From Adineta ricciae (Eukaryota > Rotifera > Eurotatoria > Adinetida > Adinetidae), in the NCBI GenBank assembly GCA_905250025.1, contig CAJNOJ010000386.1, positions 1 to 64,000 on the forward strand: 64,000 nt of DNA, read 5' to 3'. The translations under genes and the position numbers were made by a program. Position 1 is the stretch's first letter; each line of letters opens with the position of its first letter. A model generated the notes under the pieces. That model was given only the letters and a program-made list of their open reading frames with translations, was not told the DNA's origin and did no database searches. Below are positions 20,950 through 34,700 of this stretch, in pieces.

Positions 20950-23900
20950 ATGTCCCTGTCATTCAATATTCTGTAAGTAATAAAATTTCTTCTCTACTTA
21001 GAAAATCTTTTATTTATTTTTCAGTTATTCACGTCTACTTGTTCGTCATCATTGGCTTGTCCTTAGTTTCGTAGTATTCAGTTGTATAACATTAACAGTC
21101 ATTGCGTTTGTGTTTACAAAGTTACCTGACTTATCTGATCCACGAATAGGATGGGGAGCACGTGGAAAAGGAACGATATTCTCTCAATTGATGGTGTTAC
21201 GTCATGCAGCGGAAAGGTTTCGCCAGGCTTACGAAATACCATCAGAAGAAAGTACGTTATTTGGTGCATTCGAACAATATCTAAATGTATCTGTTGATGA
21301 TCTGGATGAGAATACATATCGTTATGATGTTCTTGAAAAAAGTGATCTATGGAAGAAGAAAAATTCCGATTACGAAATTATTGATTATCATAATTTAAAC
21401 GATTCTTTCTACGATCTTGCAACGTATGATGACGACGAGGACTATATTGATGAGGTCGATAAACCAGAATCAACATTACTCTATCAATACCATCGCGATC
21501 GACATTTCGATACGGAAACTTTGATAACAAAATTTGTTGATAACAAACTGTAACGTGTTAACAAACTTTTCAGATACATTCATATCTTTTTCTGTTATTT
21601 AGGATCAATATAACTGTATTAGATTTTGTTCGAAATCTTCCACAATTCAATAGAACGAATTATAAATCAGCACGACTATCATTTGATCTTTTTCGACCGT
21701 ACGCATTTCTCCTCGAGCATAAATACCGTGGTCCGTCAGGTAAACAAAACGATTTATTAGATACTTCATCTTCCCATGAGAAATACACAAGCATGACCTT
21801 TTTCGACTAAAAGGACGAATACGAGTAACTTAAGTGTGTAACCTACTCCTAGTTGTTTATTATACGAAGAGTATGTTAACTGTCGTACGAAACGAACGTC
21901 GTAAAATGTAACGATCGAAATGAGATTATAAACTTGTTTACACAGTTTTCGAGAGAAAAGTACGAGTACGAATGCTTCGAGTATCTTTTTCCTCATAGAG
22001 AATCTATCACTATTATAGAAAATAACTCAGTCAGACTTTTTTTTTTCTTTCTCGTCTTACTGACGTTGTGTATTTGTTATGACAACAACAACACGACCGA
22101 GAGAAGTCGAGTCGCACGCGTTTCAAGGAGAAAGAAAAAAAAAGAGTTGAATATTTTAGGTCGCGATGGCATGATCGAGTTTTATATCGAACGTTTGAGT
22201 TCTACCGATGACTTACTCTCACTCAATCATCTACTTTCTATATGTAAATGGGAAAAAGAATTCAAAAATATTCTTGCATTAAGTCACGTACCGAGTCTAT
22301 CGTTAGCGACATTTGTTGCATTATACTCATCAAAAACTAATTGCGAATCGATCACATCCGATGATGTGGATCGTTTCCGTTCGATACTTCATACATGTTT
22401 ACCATACTATCTCGATGGTTACATGGACATTCCCTTGAGTGATCAATTCTTCAATCGAGTTCAAATTAAGCACGAATCTGCTGATTGGACATATCAAGAG
22501 CAATTGAAAGCGATTTATGCCGCTTTGCGTCATACGTGTTTCTATAAGAACATCACACGTTTTGTTTTTGATCATTTTCTCGATAAGAATTTCATCAACG
22601 ATTTTCAACAATCCAAAACAAATGCGAAAGTCTCGCTCTCAATGATATTCGTATCGAATTATAAAACTATGAAATACAATCGAACGCGTGATCAAACCAT
22701 GTGTCGAAAACGACAACCATACGCTACAAAATACTGTCTACAACGTGGCTGTATGGATGATTTAAATGATAAAACGATTGCAAAATCATGTGCTAACCAA
22801 GCGCCCCCATCAGGAAATTGTGACAAATATTGTATATGCAAAAATCAATGTATAAATCAAACTGAACAAATGATTCTGATGACGCCGATTTTGAAAGGAG
22901 AAGATTTAATTGAAATCTATCAGAAATATTTCGATGGTAAACGACAATTTTCCACATATGAAAATCAGTACCTCAAACTGATCGCAGTGAATTTCGCTTA
23001 TGTGAGAGAAAAGGCAGCGATGGCGCAAGTATACAAAGGTAACGTGAAAATTGTTTCGGTAATCGATTGATTTATCTTTTTCAGACACACTTCTTGCTAT
23101 GATTGCTGCCGGATTAATTATTATGATAACAGTTCTCTATCTACGTAGTATAACCATAGCTTTTATGATCATTCTTGGCACGACATTAGCATTGGGTGTA
23201 AGTTATTTTGTCTATCGCGTGATATATGGCATTCCAATATTTCCGACGATGAGTTTCATGTCGGTGTTTATCTTAATTGGAATTGGTTGTGATGATATTT
23301 TTGTATTTTTTGACACGTGGCATCATGAAAAAGCGGAATTGTTGAGAAAGCGTCATGAGAAGCTACAAACTGATAGTAAAATCGGCCTTTTGATTTGAAC
23401 TTCAGTCGATCGTTTTGATTTATTTAGATACGAATGTTCCGTTGAATGATCTGAATACCAATGAAGAACTCAAGACGAATATTGTTGAATATTTTGATGA
23501 TTCTCTTGGCGAAGAAGCATTGATTGAAATCATGTCAAGGACACTGAAACATGCTGCTTCATCGATGTTTGTCACATCGTTCACAACGTCCGCTGCCTTC
23601 TTTACGAATATGTTAACAAATATTTCATTTATTCAAGTCTTCGGAGTGTTTACTGGAACATCAATCCTAGTTTATTTTCTGATAACAATCACTGGCATCG
23701 CTGCTTTCGCTGTTAGTTGAAATCTTTTCGAGAGAATGATGATTTTTGTTTTTCTTCAAGGTTATTTATGAAAAATACATACATAACATGGCGTGTTGTA
23801 CCAGTTGGATAAAGATTCCCATAGCAGATATATGTCAACGTTTTCGAATTTATATATTTAATAACATTCTCCCAATGATTATTATCAAATTACGTTATTT

Positions 23901-25878
23901 TCTCGTTTTATTCTTTCTATGTTTGGGAATCTTAGGTAATCGAAGACATCCACCTGTTTTCATTGAAATCATCGTATCTATCTCTAGGTTTGGTCGGTGT
24001 TTTTTATTATCCGAAATTGCATGTACCATCTACTCCGAAAGTGATGTTTTTCGGTAAAACTCATCCGATGGAGATCTATGAATTCCAAATGAAACGTCAA
24101 TTTCACGGTTATATCAAACAAGACAATCGTTTCTTTGCTTACCCACCGATTTCCTTCGTTTTCGGAATTCGAGATATTGATGATGGATATATATTCGATA
24201 TGAATGATCGGGGTCGACTTCATCTAATGCCAATCGATTTGCATCGACAAGTCACATTGGACTTTTTTAAGCAGTTTATCAGAGATCTGGGAACGCGAAA
24301 AGATTTGTTTATTTCGAATTACAACTTAGAGAAAGATTTCGATGGATTTTATAAGGTAGGTTTCGACTTATTGTTTAATTTTGTCTACATCGATTGTCGT
24401 TTAGCTGAGTACGGAAAACATTTTTAAAGGAAAACTCGTTCAAGACCGAGTGAAAGCTAATTTCTCGAAAACGAATCACTTCGAGATGATTAGATATTTA
24501 CGAACAACAAACAAAAGTTTGATCGAAGAACTTCTTTCGAAAAGTATGCAGTCAAACTCGACGTTGCACCAAATCAGCATGACACAATTAACTCAGTCGC
24601 CAAATCCAATCATTGTCTATGCAAACTACCGGAAAACTTTCAATAAAACATTGGAGAAAATTTATAAACAACAAGTATGTTGACGAAAACCCGGTTCGAT
24701 CTTACGAGAAATGTGTCATTTCAGGTTGAACACAATGCAATTTTGAGTACTTTCAACGAAACCATACGTGACGCAATGATAGAAGTGCATCAACTTTCAG
24801 CATTGAAGACCGGAATGCAGTGCATAACAGGAACAGCTGGAGAGAACAATCTTCCAATGGAATTTTGCGAAAAACAATTGAAAAAACAACGGTCACGGAA
24901 TTGGGTGGTTTTACTTCACAAACCATCGCCTATCGATGGTAGTGTTCGACCATTTGCTGTTTTAATTACTATTCAAGGTACTCTCAACCGCACGAATTAC
25001 AATTCGTACGATGTCTATTATCGCAAGGTCAAAGACTTTTTTGATTCATATATGAAGCAGCATGCACCGGAACATCTCAAACACGGCTGGTTTTCTTCGG
25101 CATCGTTTGCGTTCTACGGTATTCAACGCGAAACTGTCGTTGGATCATTTTCTTCCCTCATTGCATCACTGGGCATCGCTTTACTGATTCTGTTTCTAAC
25201 ATCAGGAAATCTGTTTATTGCAATCTACGCGCTGCTTACAATGACTTTTTCTATAAGTAAATCTACCTGTCTTCCTTTTCGTCTCGAAGAAAATTTCATT
25301 GATTCTTTTTAGCTGCGACAATTACTATCTTTGCTTTCTTGAAATGGGAATTGGGCATTGTCGAAGCAATTGTGATAATCATGTCCGTTGGTTTATCCGT
25401 TGATTTCGTTGTTCATTTTGGCGTTGGTTATATTCACGCTGATCCGAGTACAATTGAACGTGAAAGGAAAAAAGCGAGGAATCGATATTCATCAACAACG
25501 TCAGAATCACACGGTTTCGGTTCGATATGGAAAGAGCATCACGCTGAACGGGAGGTACGTGTTAGAGAATCAGTCTCTCGCGTCGGTTCAGCGGTGTTTA
25601 TGGCAGCTTTTACAACGTTTGCCGCTGGATTTTCGATGGTACACGCGTCACTGACTGCATACGGACAAATGGGACAATTTTTGATGACGATAAGTATGTG
25701 AATGAAATCTGAGGTAACTATTTATTTGATTTAATTGTTTCTAGTGTTGTCATCATGGATTTTTGCCATGTTTTTCTTCTTACCATTGTGTGCGATCCTT
25801 GGTCCTGTTGGCGGATGCGGTTCAATTCCATTTTCGCGAATTGCTTTGTGTTTTAAGCAGCTTATACATCGAAATTGA
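20950..25878 (+). CDS. disp: Dispatched homologue (RND-type sterol-sensing permease), copy A
   Basis: Twelve exons: 20950-20972, 21025-21549, 21603-21739, 22160-23038, 23085-23375, 23428-23711, 23761-23935, 23988-24355, 24405-24674, 24725-25256, 25313-25693, 25745-25878. All introns have GT..AG ends and all phases agree, giving 1332 residues. A first membrane segment (RHHWLVLSFVVF) precedes a long extracellular loop with Cys-rich parts. The first sterol-sensing half has GIGCDDIFVFFDTW (Asp591-592) and the Dispatched-like block KHAASSMFVTSFTTSAAFF. The second half has SVGLSVDFVVHFGVGY (Asp1192) and the matching AVFMAAFTTFAAGF. These Asp residues form the proton or cation relay of RND pumps; Dispatched releases lipid-modified Hedgehog. 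Which cargo exists here is unknown. Intron 3 is about 420 bases, the others 44-56. Confidence 0.9.
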
Positions 25879-26626
25879 ATCTACTGAGTGCTCAAGTCAT
25901 TTATTTATTACTTGTTTTTTTTAGACGAATTTCTTTGTTAATTTAAAAAATTTGTATTTAAAGAAGTATTCAAGCGCAGTCTGTGATCATAGGAATCGGT
26001 TTGAACGTATCAGCAAAATATTTTTGTGATGCATTGAATTGGTTTGCGTTTTATAAATTATTTGACTGGAATGGAAGAAAAAGTAAAGAACACTTTCGCG
26101 AGGATTTCTGAAATATATTCTATTCGTATCATTCGTTTTGTATCAACTCTTAAATAATAAAAATTTGTACATGAGCAAATAATTGAAATACAATCAATGA
26201 GAAACACAGTTGTGAATGTCAATCCCACATAAGGTAGAACCAAACATTATATCATCTACTTGTGTCCTTCATTTTGACGTGTCTCACTTTAGCATCAGGT
26301 ACTCGCACTATCTTTCTCGTATGTTTGGCAAATGATCATGAAAAGTACCACGAAACGAAGATAAATAAAGGTATTAAACTAAATCTCTCTCATAACATAT
26401 TTCAGGATTAAGCAACATCAAGTTGCATTCATTATCAATCAAATAAACGAATATTTCTATACCGCCAATAAAAAGAACAGATAATCACACACAAAAACAT
26501 TCCGAGTTCGATCGCTCACCAAACTTATGTCAAAAAAAACTGTCCACTAAGCTGGTATCGGCACAATCGATAAAAGAAAAGTTGTAACCAGTGGCATAAG
26601 CGAATCTCAATTAGTTTCAGTTCTAT
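25879..26626. other. Convergent 3' region, Dispatched and receptor genes, copy A
   Basis: Lies between the stop of the plus-strand Dispatched gene and the stop of the minus-strand receptor gene. Well conserved with 62391-63130. It contains no frame of interest and probably holds both 3' UTRs. Confidence 0.45.
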
Positions 26627-29600
26627 TTAAGCTCGTTGACATATTTTATGCAGTTTCTTCTTGATATCTCTCAATGCTGCGTGAAATTCATCTATGTAAA
26701 ATTTCGATGGTAGTATAAAAACGATGAATGTTAACATCGACGGAACAAATGACAGAAAATATCCTATAAGATGTATCCATGGTCGACGTGCTGATCTCAT
26801 GCATCCACTTAGAAACGAGATAACTACTCTCGGTAAACTTAATATAATTAATAAGCATGGTGCGATTAATATATGTCGATGTTGATCAAATTGAGCTTTG
26901 ATATGTTGTCTATAGGATTGATCGTGTTGAACAGCTGCTCGACTTCGAGCTAAGCTTATAATTAACCAAATAGCGGAAAGAATATTAATTCCAAACGGCA
27001 TTAAAACATGAAATATTGTTATGAATGAGTTATAAATAGTCATCGAATTTGAATACTGGGCTAAACACCAAGTTCTTAGCTGATCAATATCCGTGTCGTC
27101 AGCTAAATCACGATGAACAGGATCATGAATATGTGTTGAAACAATCAGTATAAATACGCCTATCAATACCCATTTCGACATTGTTTTACTCTTTGTTTTG
27201 TTGAAACTACTACTCAGTTTCACACTGATTGCTCGTTCAATTGCGACACAAGCATTTAGCCATTCGTTCATTGCCAAGAAAACTTTTAGCAGAAAATCGA
27301 GTAAGATACAATGAATACGAAGAGTCGTTCGATCGTTTCCTCTTGAAATTTGAGAGACAATCAAAAACCAAAACTTATATATTAGAACAGTGACCATCAT
27401 TATTGACCCAATCGATGAAACCAAAAGATAATTACCAGTTCCTATTTGTCTTGGTTTTTCTCGCCCAAATGTTATCATTGATAAGCATCCGTTACTAATC
27501 CCAATGATACACATAATCGTTACGATCGCGAGACTAATTTGAATAATTAATGGCTGTCTATGAACAGAAACATTCGGCTGAATATGATATCCAAGTATGG
27601 GATCAAATGAAAACATATAACTTGAAGTCGAATATTGACATCGTTGACCATAAAAGCAGTCTTGACAGATACAAAAGAAGTCCTTTGGGCATAAATTGCG
27701 ATCTTGAAAGCATTGACCACCATTTTCACAAATACTACGACCATCGCAATCATTGTTTTCTGTTTTGTTAAGAGCAAAACAACTCGAAAAACGATCAAGA
27801 TCGCAAATACACATTAAACTTTCACTATCGTCATAAAAGCATTTCATTTGAAGATGTTCTCGGCATAACAATGGATAAAACTTCACTCGTCGAAGAGGTG
27901 CGTATTGTAAAAATGTATCATTAAGAAGTTCTCTTATATGAGGACAACGATTTTCCGCTTGAATTTCTACAGAAATGCTTTCCAAAGGTATATGAGTCTC
28001 ACGAAGAACTCCTAAATAATAATGATAATGAGGTATTTTAATAAAAAGGACATTGAACTGTATTGGTACATGAAAAGCTAAACTTGTTTGACCAAAAGGA
28101 ATCTTTTTCAATAAAATATATCGATCATGTAAAGAATATTCATTCGCTTTAATTGTATCGATGTAGACAAATGAAGTTTCATACTTAAGCATCTCGTTCA
28201 AACGAATGACAATCCGTGTATTTCCATCTTGACATCGTTCACTGATATATCCGTCTGTACATAAACAATCAAATCTGGTTAAACTTATCCGATCATCATA
28301 CGGAACACAAAGTCCATTGAGTTGGCATGGATTGTCTGAGGATTGACAACTCGGATGTTTCAAGTAACAACGTGAGCCGAATTTATACAGACGACAAACA
28401 CATATTGATGGACTAAGACAAATCGCATCTTTCGCGCAGTTACATTGATGGGTAATGTTACAATAAATGCCAGAGTATCCTTGATCACAACGACAGAAAA
28501 ATGACGAGTTTTTATTCATATAGTGCATACATTGACCATGTTTTCCGCACGGAAGAGTACATGTCATTTGTTTGTTCGATTCGCGAGAAATATGTAACTG
28601 AGCAGCAATTCGATTTACAGGTAGAAACTGGAATGGTATTGACAAATGCCAGCTACCCCAGTAAGCTAGAGCGTTTCTTTCATATAAATCAATTCGAATG
28701 GAATAATTATTCGATGAAGATTTTGGTCGTTCAGGATAAAGTAAATACACGTCATATTTATTTAAGCAGTCACGAATTGGTACATAAAAAATCTGTTCAT
28801 GATATGGTGTAATAAATCCATCCTTGTCGATGAGTATAATGATAATTTGAAATATAGTAGAAGGTGGTATGATTAAGTCTCGCCGAAATTGAAGTGTTAA
28901 ACTAATACGTTGATTTTGCCATTGACATCGTGAACCAAAATAATTTGCTGGACATAACCATTGTTTTGTTCTATTTAATCCTCGAAGTATAAGAATCCCA
29001 CGAAAACAGTATAACTGGAATCTTCGATCACAAGTCACTGCCAAATCTTGATCTACTGAAGTAGTAATTTGCAGACTATGATTCGTTTTCGAAGTTGTTT
29101 CTAGAGATACATTCATTGATAGAGCTGGATAATAACCGAAGTGCTTGCTTGTTAGATATGCAATTGATGGTTTTTCAGTGAATCTTTTGAAAAAACACAG
29201 ATGGGTGTTCGTCTCCAATTTTCTTACGTTTCTTGGAAAGGGAAGAGAAAACAGTTTTTTTCCAACCATGCAGATGTTTTCTGATGCTGCTGTCGTCCTA
29301 GAATCATATTTTACACCACAAATTGCATTATAACTGATACATTTAACAATTTGCCATGATAGGTATTGTTCTGCAATGTTCGATGTCTCATTATAAAAGT
29401 ATATTTCACGACTTGCACTACTATTGTTACAATCAATGTATTTGTCGTATAGGTGTTTTCTAGATAAGCAAATCGATTCTCCATGAGGTTCAATTTGACA
29501 TTCATATTCATCGAAAGAACAGGTTGAGTCGGGACAATTGAGTTCATCACTTCCATCTGCACATTCAAAGTACGAGTTACAGCGTGTGTATGGAGTCGCA

Positions 29601-31408
29601 CAGGGCCACCAATCACAGTTTGTCTCGTCAGTTTCTAAGCCTTGAAGAAAATCAAAGATATTGATATCGACAGAATTACACAATTTTGGAAAGATATCAG
29701 ATATCGGTTTCCATTGTGAAACTAACTGTTTCTCTTGAAAAGTATCAATTAATTCATCTTCATGATAATAACAATCGAATCGACCATCTCGCACACGATG
29801 TTTTGAGATACATTTCATTGATCGATTACAATGAAAATAAGACGAATTCACACACGATTTCTCAATATTCTTTTTTAAGCACGTGTCACGAATTGCAGAA
29901 AGTAGGCGAACACCATCATAGAAATGTTTCATTGTCTTTTCTCCAGTCAGACTCCAAAGGTCATAGCATGTTAATCCATTGATAGTCGTTGTAGGAGTCA
30001 CATATGTGACCAGCCAGAGACATCTTGTCGGGCTCAAACACACGAAATCTGGTGTAACATTATCTTTGAACGTATCAACTGATCGATTGGTTAAGTAAAC
30101 AAATTGAAAAAAATCAAGAAAAATCGGACGAGAAGGTAGCAGCAACCATGGAGACGTACAATATTTAGATAAGGGTTCACAATTTTCATTTGAGAGGTAC
30201 TCTCCCGTTGAATAATATTGTATATTACTGCTTAGTCTATCTAAAGGCTTACAGTTTATATACCAGAATGCTATATTCATCAATTCGTGAGAGCCGACAG
30301 TTGATTGAAGCGTGCCTAAAGTATTTCTCAAAGAAATCCTAAACAAAAACAATCAAACTGCTTTACTTTGATCAAATGTTTGTCGAAGTCGAAGTGCGCA
30401 GTCAAGCGCTTGTTGACAATTGTTGCCTTCGATATGATTCAATGATGTGAGCATAATTCGAGTAAATTCTCTGTCTCGAAGATTGGTACAGTAAGTCTCA
30501 ATAGTCGGTATTGGACGTTCATACAAAGATTGACCGTCACCACATTGAAAAATAGTGGAATAACGACTAATAACTTCTTGGCATTTAAATGTTGGATTTG
30601 ACCAACAGTCAGTGTCTCCACCTATAAGCAGTATTGATAGTTTCTCGTCAGTGGTATCGAGACAATCGTGTGACCCACTGTTTTCATTTATAAATGCTAA
30701 TGGAATACATTGACCACCATAGCGACATCGAAATTCGTCTTGATTACATTCAGATATTTCTAATTGTTCACACCATTGTTCATCTTCTCCATTATCGCAA
30801 TCGAATAGTCCGTCACAAATCTGACGCCAGTCAAGACACATTGGCCATGGTTCTTTGTTACAATTGGGTAAAAATCGATAACATGTTCCATGAGCGACAT
30901 CACTAATATTATACCGATAAATTGTAAAAGTATTCTCAATTATGTCGCGGAATGATAAAGATACATTATGATTGAATCGATATTGACAAAGCGTGCCAAA
31001 CCACGGTGATGAACAATTATAAAACATTTCTGAAGTATTTCCATCTATCTCATATCTTTCTGCAACATCGATCGGCGCAAACCATGCCAATAGTTGGTTA
31101 CTAGTTACACCTTGCCTTTGCAGCTCATTGAACGAAATTATTTGGGCTATATTCTCATCACTTCCATGTAGAACTTCTTCCCTTTTTTCTCTATTGTCAT
31201 AGTCATCATCAGATCGAAGGCAATAAGAAGTTAAGTGAGTACTGGAAGAAAATGTTTCAGTAGTTTTTGACAGATCGTAGACAATGTGTGTATATAAACA
31301 ATTATATGACAAAGAAGATGTTTTTTCGCCATCGGAATGATATAATGAATGACGCGTACTCACTGTGAAATACTGAAGTAGAATTAGTACTATGTATATG
31401 AGCAACAT
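26627..31408 (-). CDS. LDLa/EGF ectodomain 7TM receptor, gene 1
   Basis: Exons 30367-31408 and 26627-30315 around a 51-base intron (GTAAAG..ATACTTTAG), phase-consistent, 1576 residues. Without the splice the two parts would be one frame with a single TGA. A signal peptide (MLLIYIVLILLQYF) leads into an EGF-like piece, LDL-receptor class A modules (CDNGEDEQWC; ADGSDELNC), several EGF modules (FFCRCDQGYSGIYC, CENGGQC) and a long glycosylation-rich ectodomain. From about residue 1250 there are seven membrane helices: GNYLLVSSIGSIMM, then NEWLNACVAIERAISV with an ERA in the DRY position, through SLPRVVISFLSG to TFIVFILPSKFY. This is a rhodopsin-like receptor with a modular ectodomain; no GPS autoproteolysis motif is seen. 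The ligand is unknown. Confidence 0.83.
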
Positions 31409-31751
31409 AGTTTTTCATTTATGACCAGTATGTTCTGCTCGGTGCTTCTACGCTGATTTTTTTTCTCACTTCCTGCGAAATACAAAACAGATGGTCGCTT
31501 TCTTCACAATTTTGTTTCACGTATTGCAGAAATCTGACGAGAGCATTTCTATGATACTTTATCTCGAAATACATTGCAATATTATGACATCTGCTAAAAT
31601 AAAAGGATATTTATAAGAGATAATGATCATCGTTTCCGCTAGTTATACGTCATTCTGTTTGAATTTCAACAAATGGTTCATATTTGTATCGTTATAATCT
31701 CCATGGCATAGATGCCTATCATTCCTTCGCTTTCACGGATATTGAGATGTC
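31409..31751. promoter_or_regulatory. Intergenic region between the two receptor genes
   Basis: About 340 AT-rich bases upstream of receptor gene 1 and downstream of receptor gene 2, both on the minus strand. No other feature seen. Confidence 0.4.
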
Positions 31752-34700
31752 CTATTGTCCACTAAATTTATGCCATTTGTCCAGAAATACTTTCCAGTAA
31801 GCTGGAGCTGGCACAATAAATATAAGAAAAGTTGTTGTCAGTGGCATCAGCGAGAGACAGTAAACAACGACGGTTAGATACAGTTGCCATGGTGATTCAA
31901 TGCATTTAACAATAAGCATTGTAATGATCCAAGGAACTTTGAAAACGATCATACAACACGGACTTATAATTAGATCTTTATGTAAATAGAATTGTTTTCT
32001 AAGAACAACCGAGTATTTTGTCTTTGTATCGGCTCGTTGTCGAGTTCGTGAGAACGATACCAAGAACACAATAGCAGAAACGAAATTAATCAGAAATGGA
32101 ACGGTCGTATTGAACACATTGATAACAATCGTATAGTATTGTAACCAAGGTTGTCGAAATTTGATGATGCACCATGAACGTTCGTTATTGTATGGATCAT
32201 TCAGAAGATCTTGATTGAAAGGTCGATGGAGTAAAACAAGAAGTAAAACGGTAACAAGCAAAGGAATAACAATTTTCACAGCTCGAACACTCGTTCTTCG
32301 ACTAAAACGAACGCCTTGAAGAGAATTACTAGTGCGCTCACAGGCGATACACGCTGTCAACCAATCACATAACGATACGAGAAACGATAGCAAAAAGTCG
32401 AATAGAGTGCAGCTGACGATAAGCCATCGTCGATTCTTAATTACGGTAATTTGGCTGATAAGTAAATGAATGAAATGTCCGGCAAGAAAGACAATTGTCA
32501 CAAGAGAAACAAATGATAAAACCAGAAGATAATTACCAGAGCCCGTCTTACATATATTACTATTGATGCACGTCAGAAAACTCATTAGATTGGAAACAAT
32601 ACCGATGATGAACATTAGAATGGCGAAAGTAGTGAGTACCTTGAGTAATATTGACTGTTCGCTCCATGGTGCATCGGTTATTATGACACCACCAAGTAGA
32701 GAATCGAGCGTAAGGAAAAATTGCGTTGTTCTTATTTGACAAAACGTACCAGTGATACATTTCGGACACGCACAAGCGAAATTGATTTGGCCGGAACGTT
32801 TTTTCTGTAAACAACGACCATCATTTTCACAATAGTTCTTCTCCGTACAATTAGTTATCGCATGATTGAAATACAAACATTCGGGAACATGTTGTTCATC
32901 GACTAAACACATGTATATCTCATCGTAGAAACATGTGACATTTCGAAAGTATTTATGGTAGAATTTAATGCGTTTTAGCCATTCAAAATTCATTAGTGTG
33001 CTATTCAAACGTTCACTGACATGTGGACAACGATTATGAGGACTAATGGATGTTGTCAACGATGTTCGATTATCTTCCAACGATCCAACCAAGTAATATG
33101 AGCCATAAAATGAATTTGGTTCATGAATTGACTGCGCAACGATTATTGGTGATAAATATGGATAATCTTCATCATTGATTGAGACTGGTTTATTCGGCTG
33201 AACATTGCTAGAGAAATATATGTCACGATGAACTAGCATACCTGGAAGATATGTAGGTATGTAAAGGAAATGTACTATCAACACTGGAATATTACCAAGG
33301 TTGCATGTAATACTAAGGACTGAATGACTATTTCGGTTTTGACAATGAGTGCCGGAAAAGTGTTCTGGACAAAGACAGATTTGTTCTCCAGTGCGAATGT
33401 CCAAAGAAACACAAGTGCCACCGTTCTGACATTGAGTCGTATCGCAGCTGCTATGTGCCACCTGACAATGATGACCAGTTCGACCCAATGGACAAATACA
33501 TAGTGCATGTTCATTGACGATTGCTGATACGGATGGCGTTCGACAATTGAGCATAGTTACTTCTCGATCACATGTCGATCCTGCCCAATTTGTAAAACAT
33601 CGGCAAAAAGCGCGGTGTACATTTGAAAACATCTCACAAACACCATGTTTACACCTAAGTTCATGACATAATGCACGATCCGGAGGATGCTGTTCTGGAA
33701 CCAATCGAACAGCCAGACGATTGACAGGTAAAAACGGAAATTGAACTGGAAAGAACCAGGATACTGAAGGATCGACACTATACTGCGTAACAATATAGCT
33801 ATCAATTCGTAACGATAGTTTACCCAAAGATGAGCTCGACTGATTTGTTCGAGGATACGTCAGTACGATTAGATGTTTCAGCGATAAATGGATTGTCAAA
33901 GCATAAATATACGATTCTACTGCCAAAGGATTTTCTTCTTCGTCGAGTAAATAGAAAATCAGTTGATAAATTGATTTTACTTTCATTGTCGACACAATGT
34001 CCATCCTGAAGGAAACTGTTAATCGTTCACTTTGGTACTGGCATTGCGAGCCATGATAACTTGGCGGACACAAGCAATGATATTCCATGTTTGTATCGTA
34101 TATAAGGATACCTCGATGGCATAACCAAAGAACACTATTGTTTGCGGTAATCATAGTTTTATTTCGATTTTTAATCAAACTAAAACGAGTAATTTCGAAT
34201 TGATTTGGTATGGCGCGTTCGATTTTATATCCAAAATCACATGCCCACTCATCTTCGGCGTCAATACAATCGATTTTTCTATTACACCTACTAGTACTTG
34301 ATAAACATGTACCATTCTTACAAAGGAAACCCTTACAAGATGAATTTTGTCGCCACGGACATAGAAGTTCATCGTCCCTTAGATTGCAATTGTCTAAACC
34401 ATTGCAAATGTCTCGAAAACTGACAATTTCACCAACTGGCTTATGACATGGTAGAAGCGAGCCCGAATTGAGCTCATCCTCTACTTGACTCGCTAAATAC
34501 CATCGCTCATCTGATGCAAAGAGACAATCAGCAGTGCCGTCACCCGCTTTAACTAACGGCAAGCAACCAACTTCACTTGAATTGTACTGAAAACAGTAAT
34601 GCTCATTTTCAGAACAGTTACCGACATGTTGGGCAATGTAATTCGAAATCATGCGAGGACAATGCAATTCATCGCATCCATTTGGCCGATTCCAAACACC

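Larger units (their letters stand above)
10425..28855. repeat. Block A of a large direct duplication
   Basis: The gene order SMYD, ART-TPR, peptide deformylase, P450-lipoxygenase, Dispatched (all plus) and receptor (minus) is repeated in the same orientation at 47829-64000. The offset is 37404 at the SMYD start, 36522 at the P450-lipoxygenase start and 36512 at the Dispatched stop; the drop is explained by about 880 bases missing in B. By hand count the 1204-residue fusion protein differs at about 58 positions between copies, roughly 95 percent identity. Non-coding parts also align but with more indels. Confidence 0.92.

Noticed and set aside
21740..22159. Independent gene within the long third intron of Dispatched
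   Set aside because: A frame on the plus strand runs into exon 4 but lacks a conserved start and is not matched in copy B.
30340..30370. In-frame TGA splitting receptor gene 1 into two proteins
   Set aside because: A 51-base GT..AG intron (30316-30366) removes it and keeps frame, matching intron sizes elsewhere in the window.
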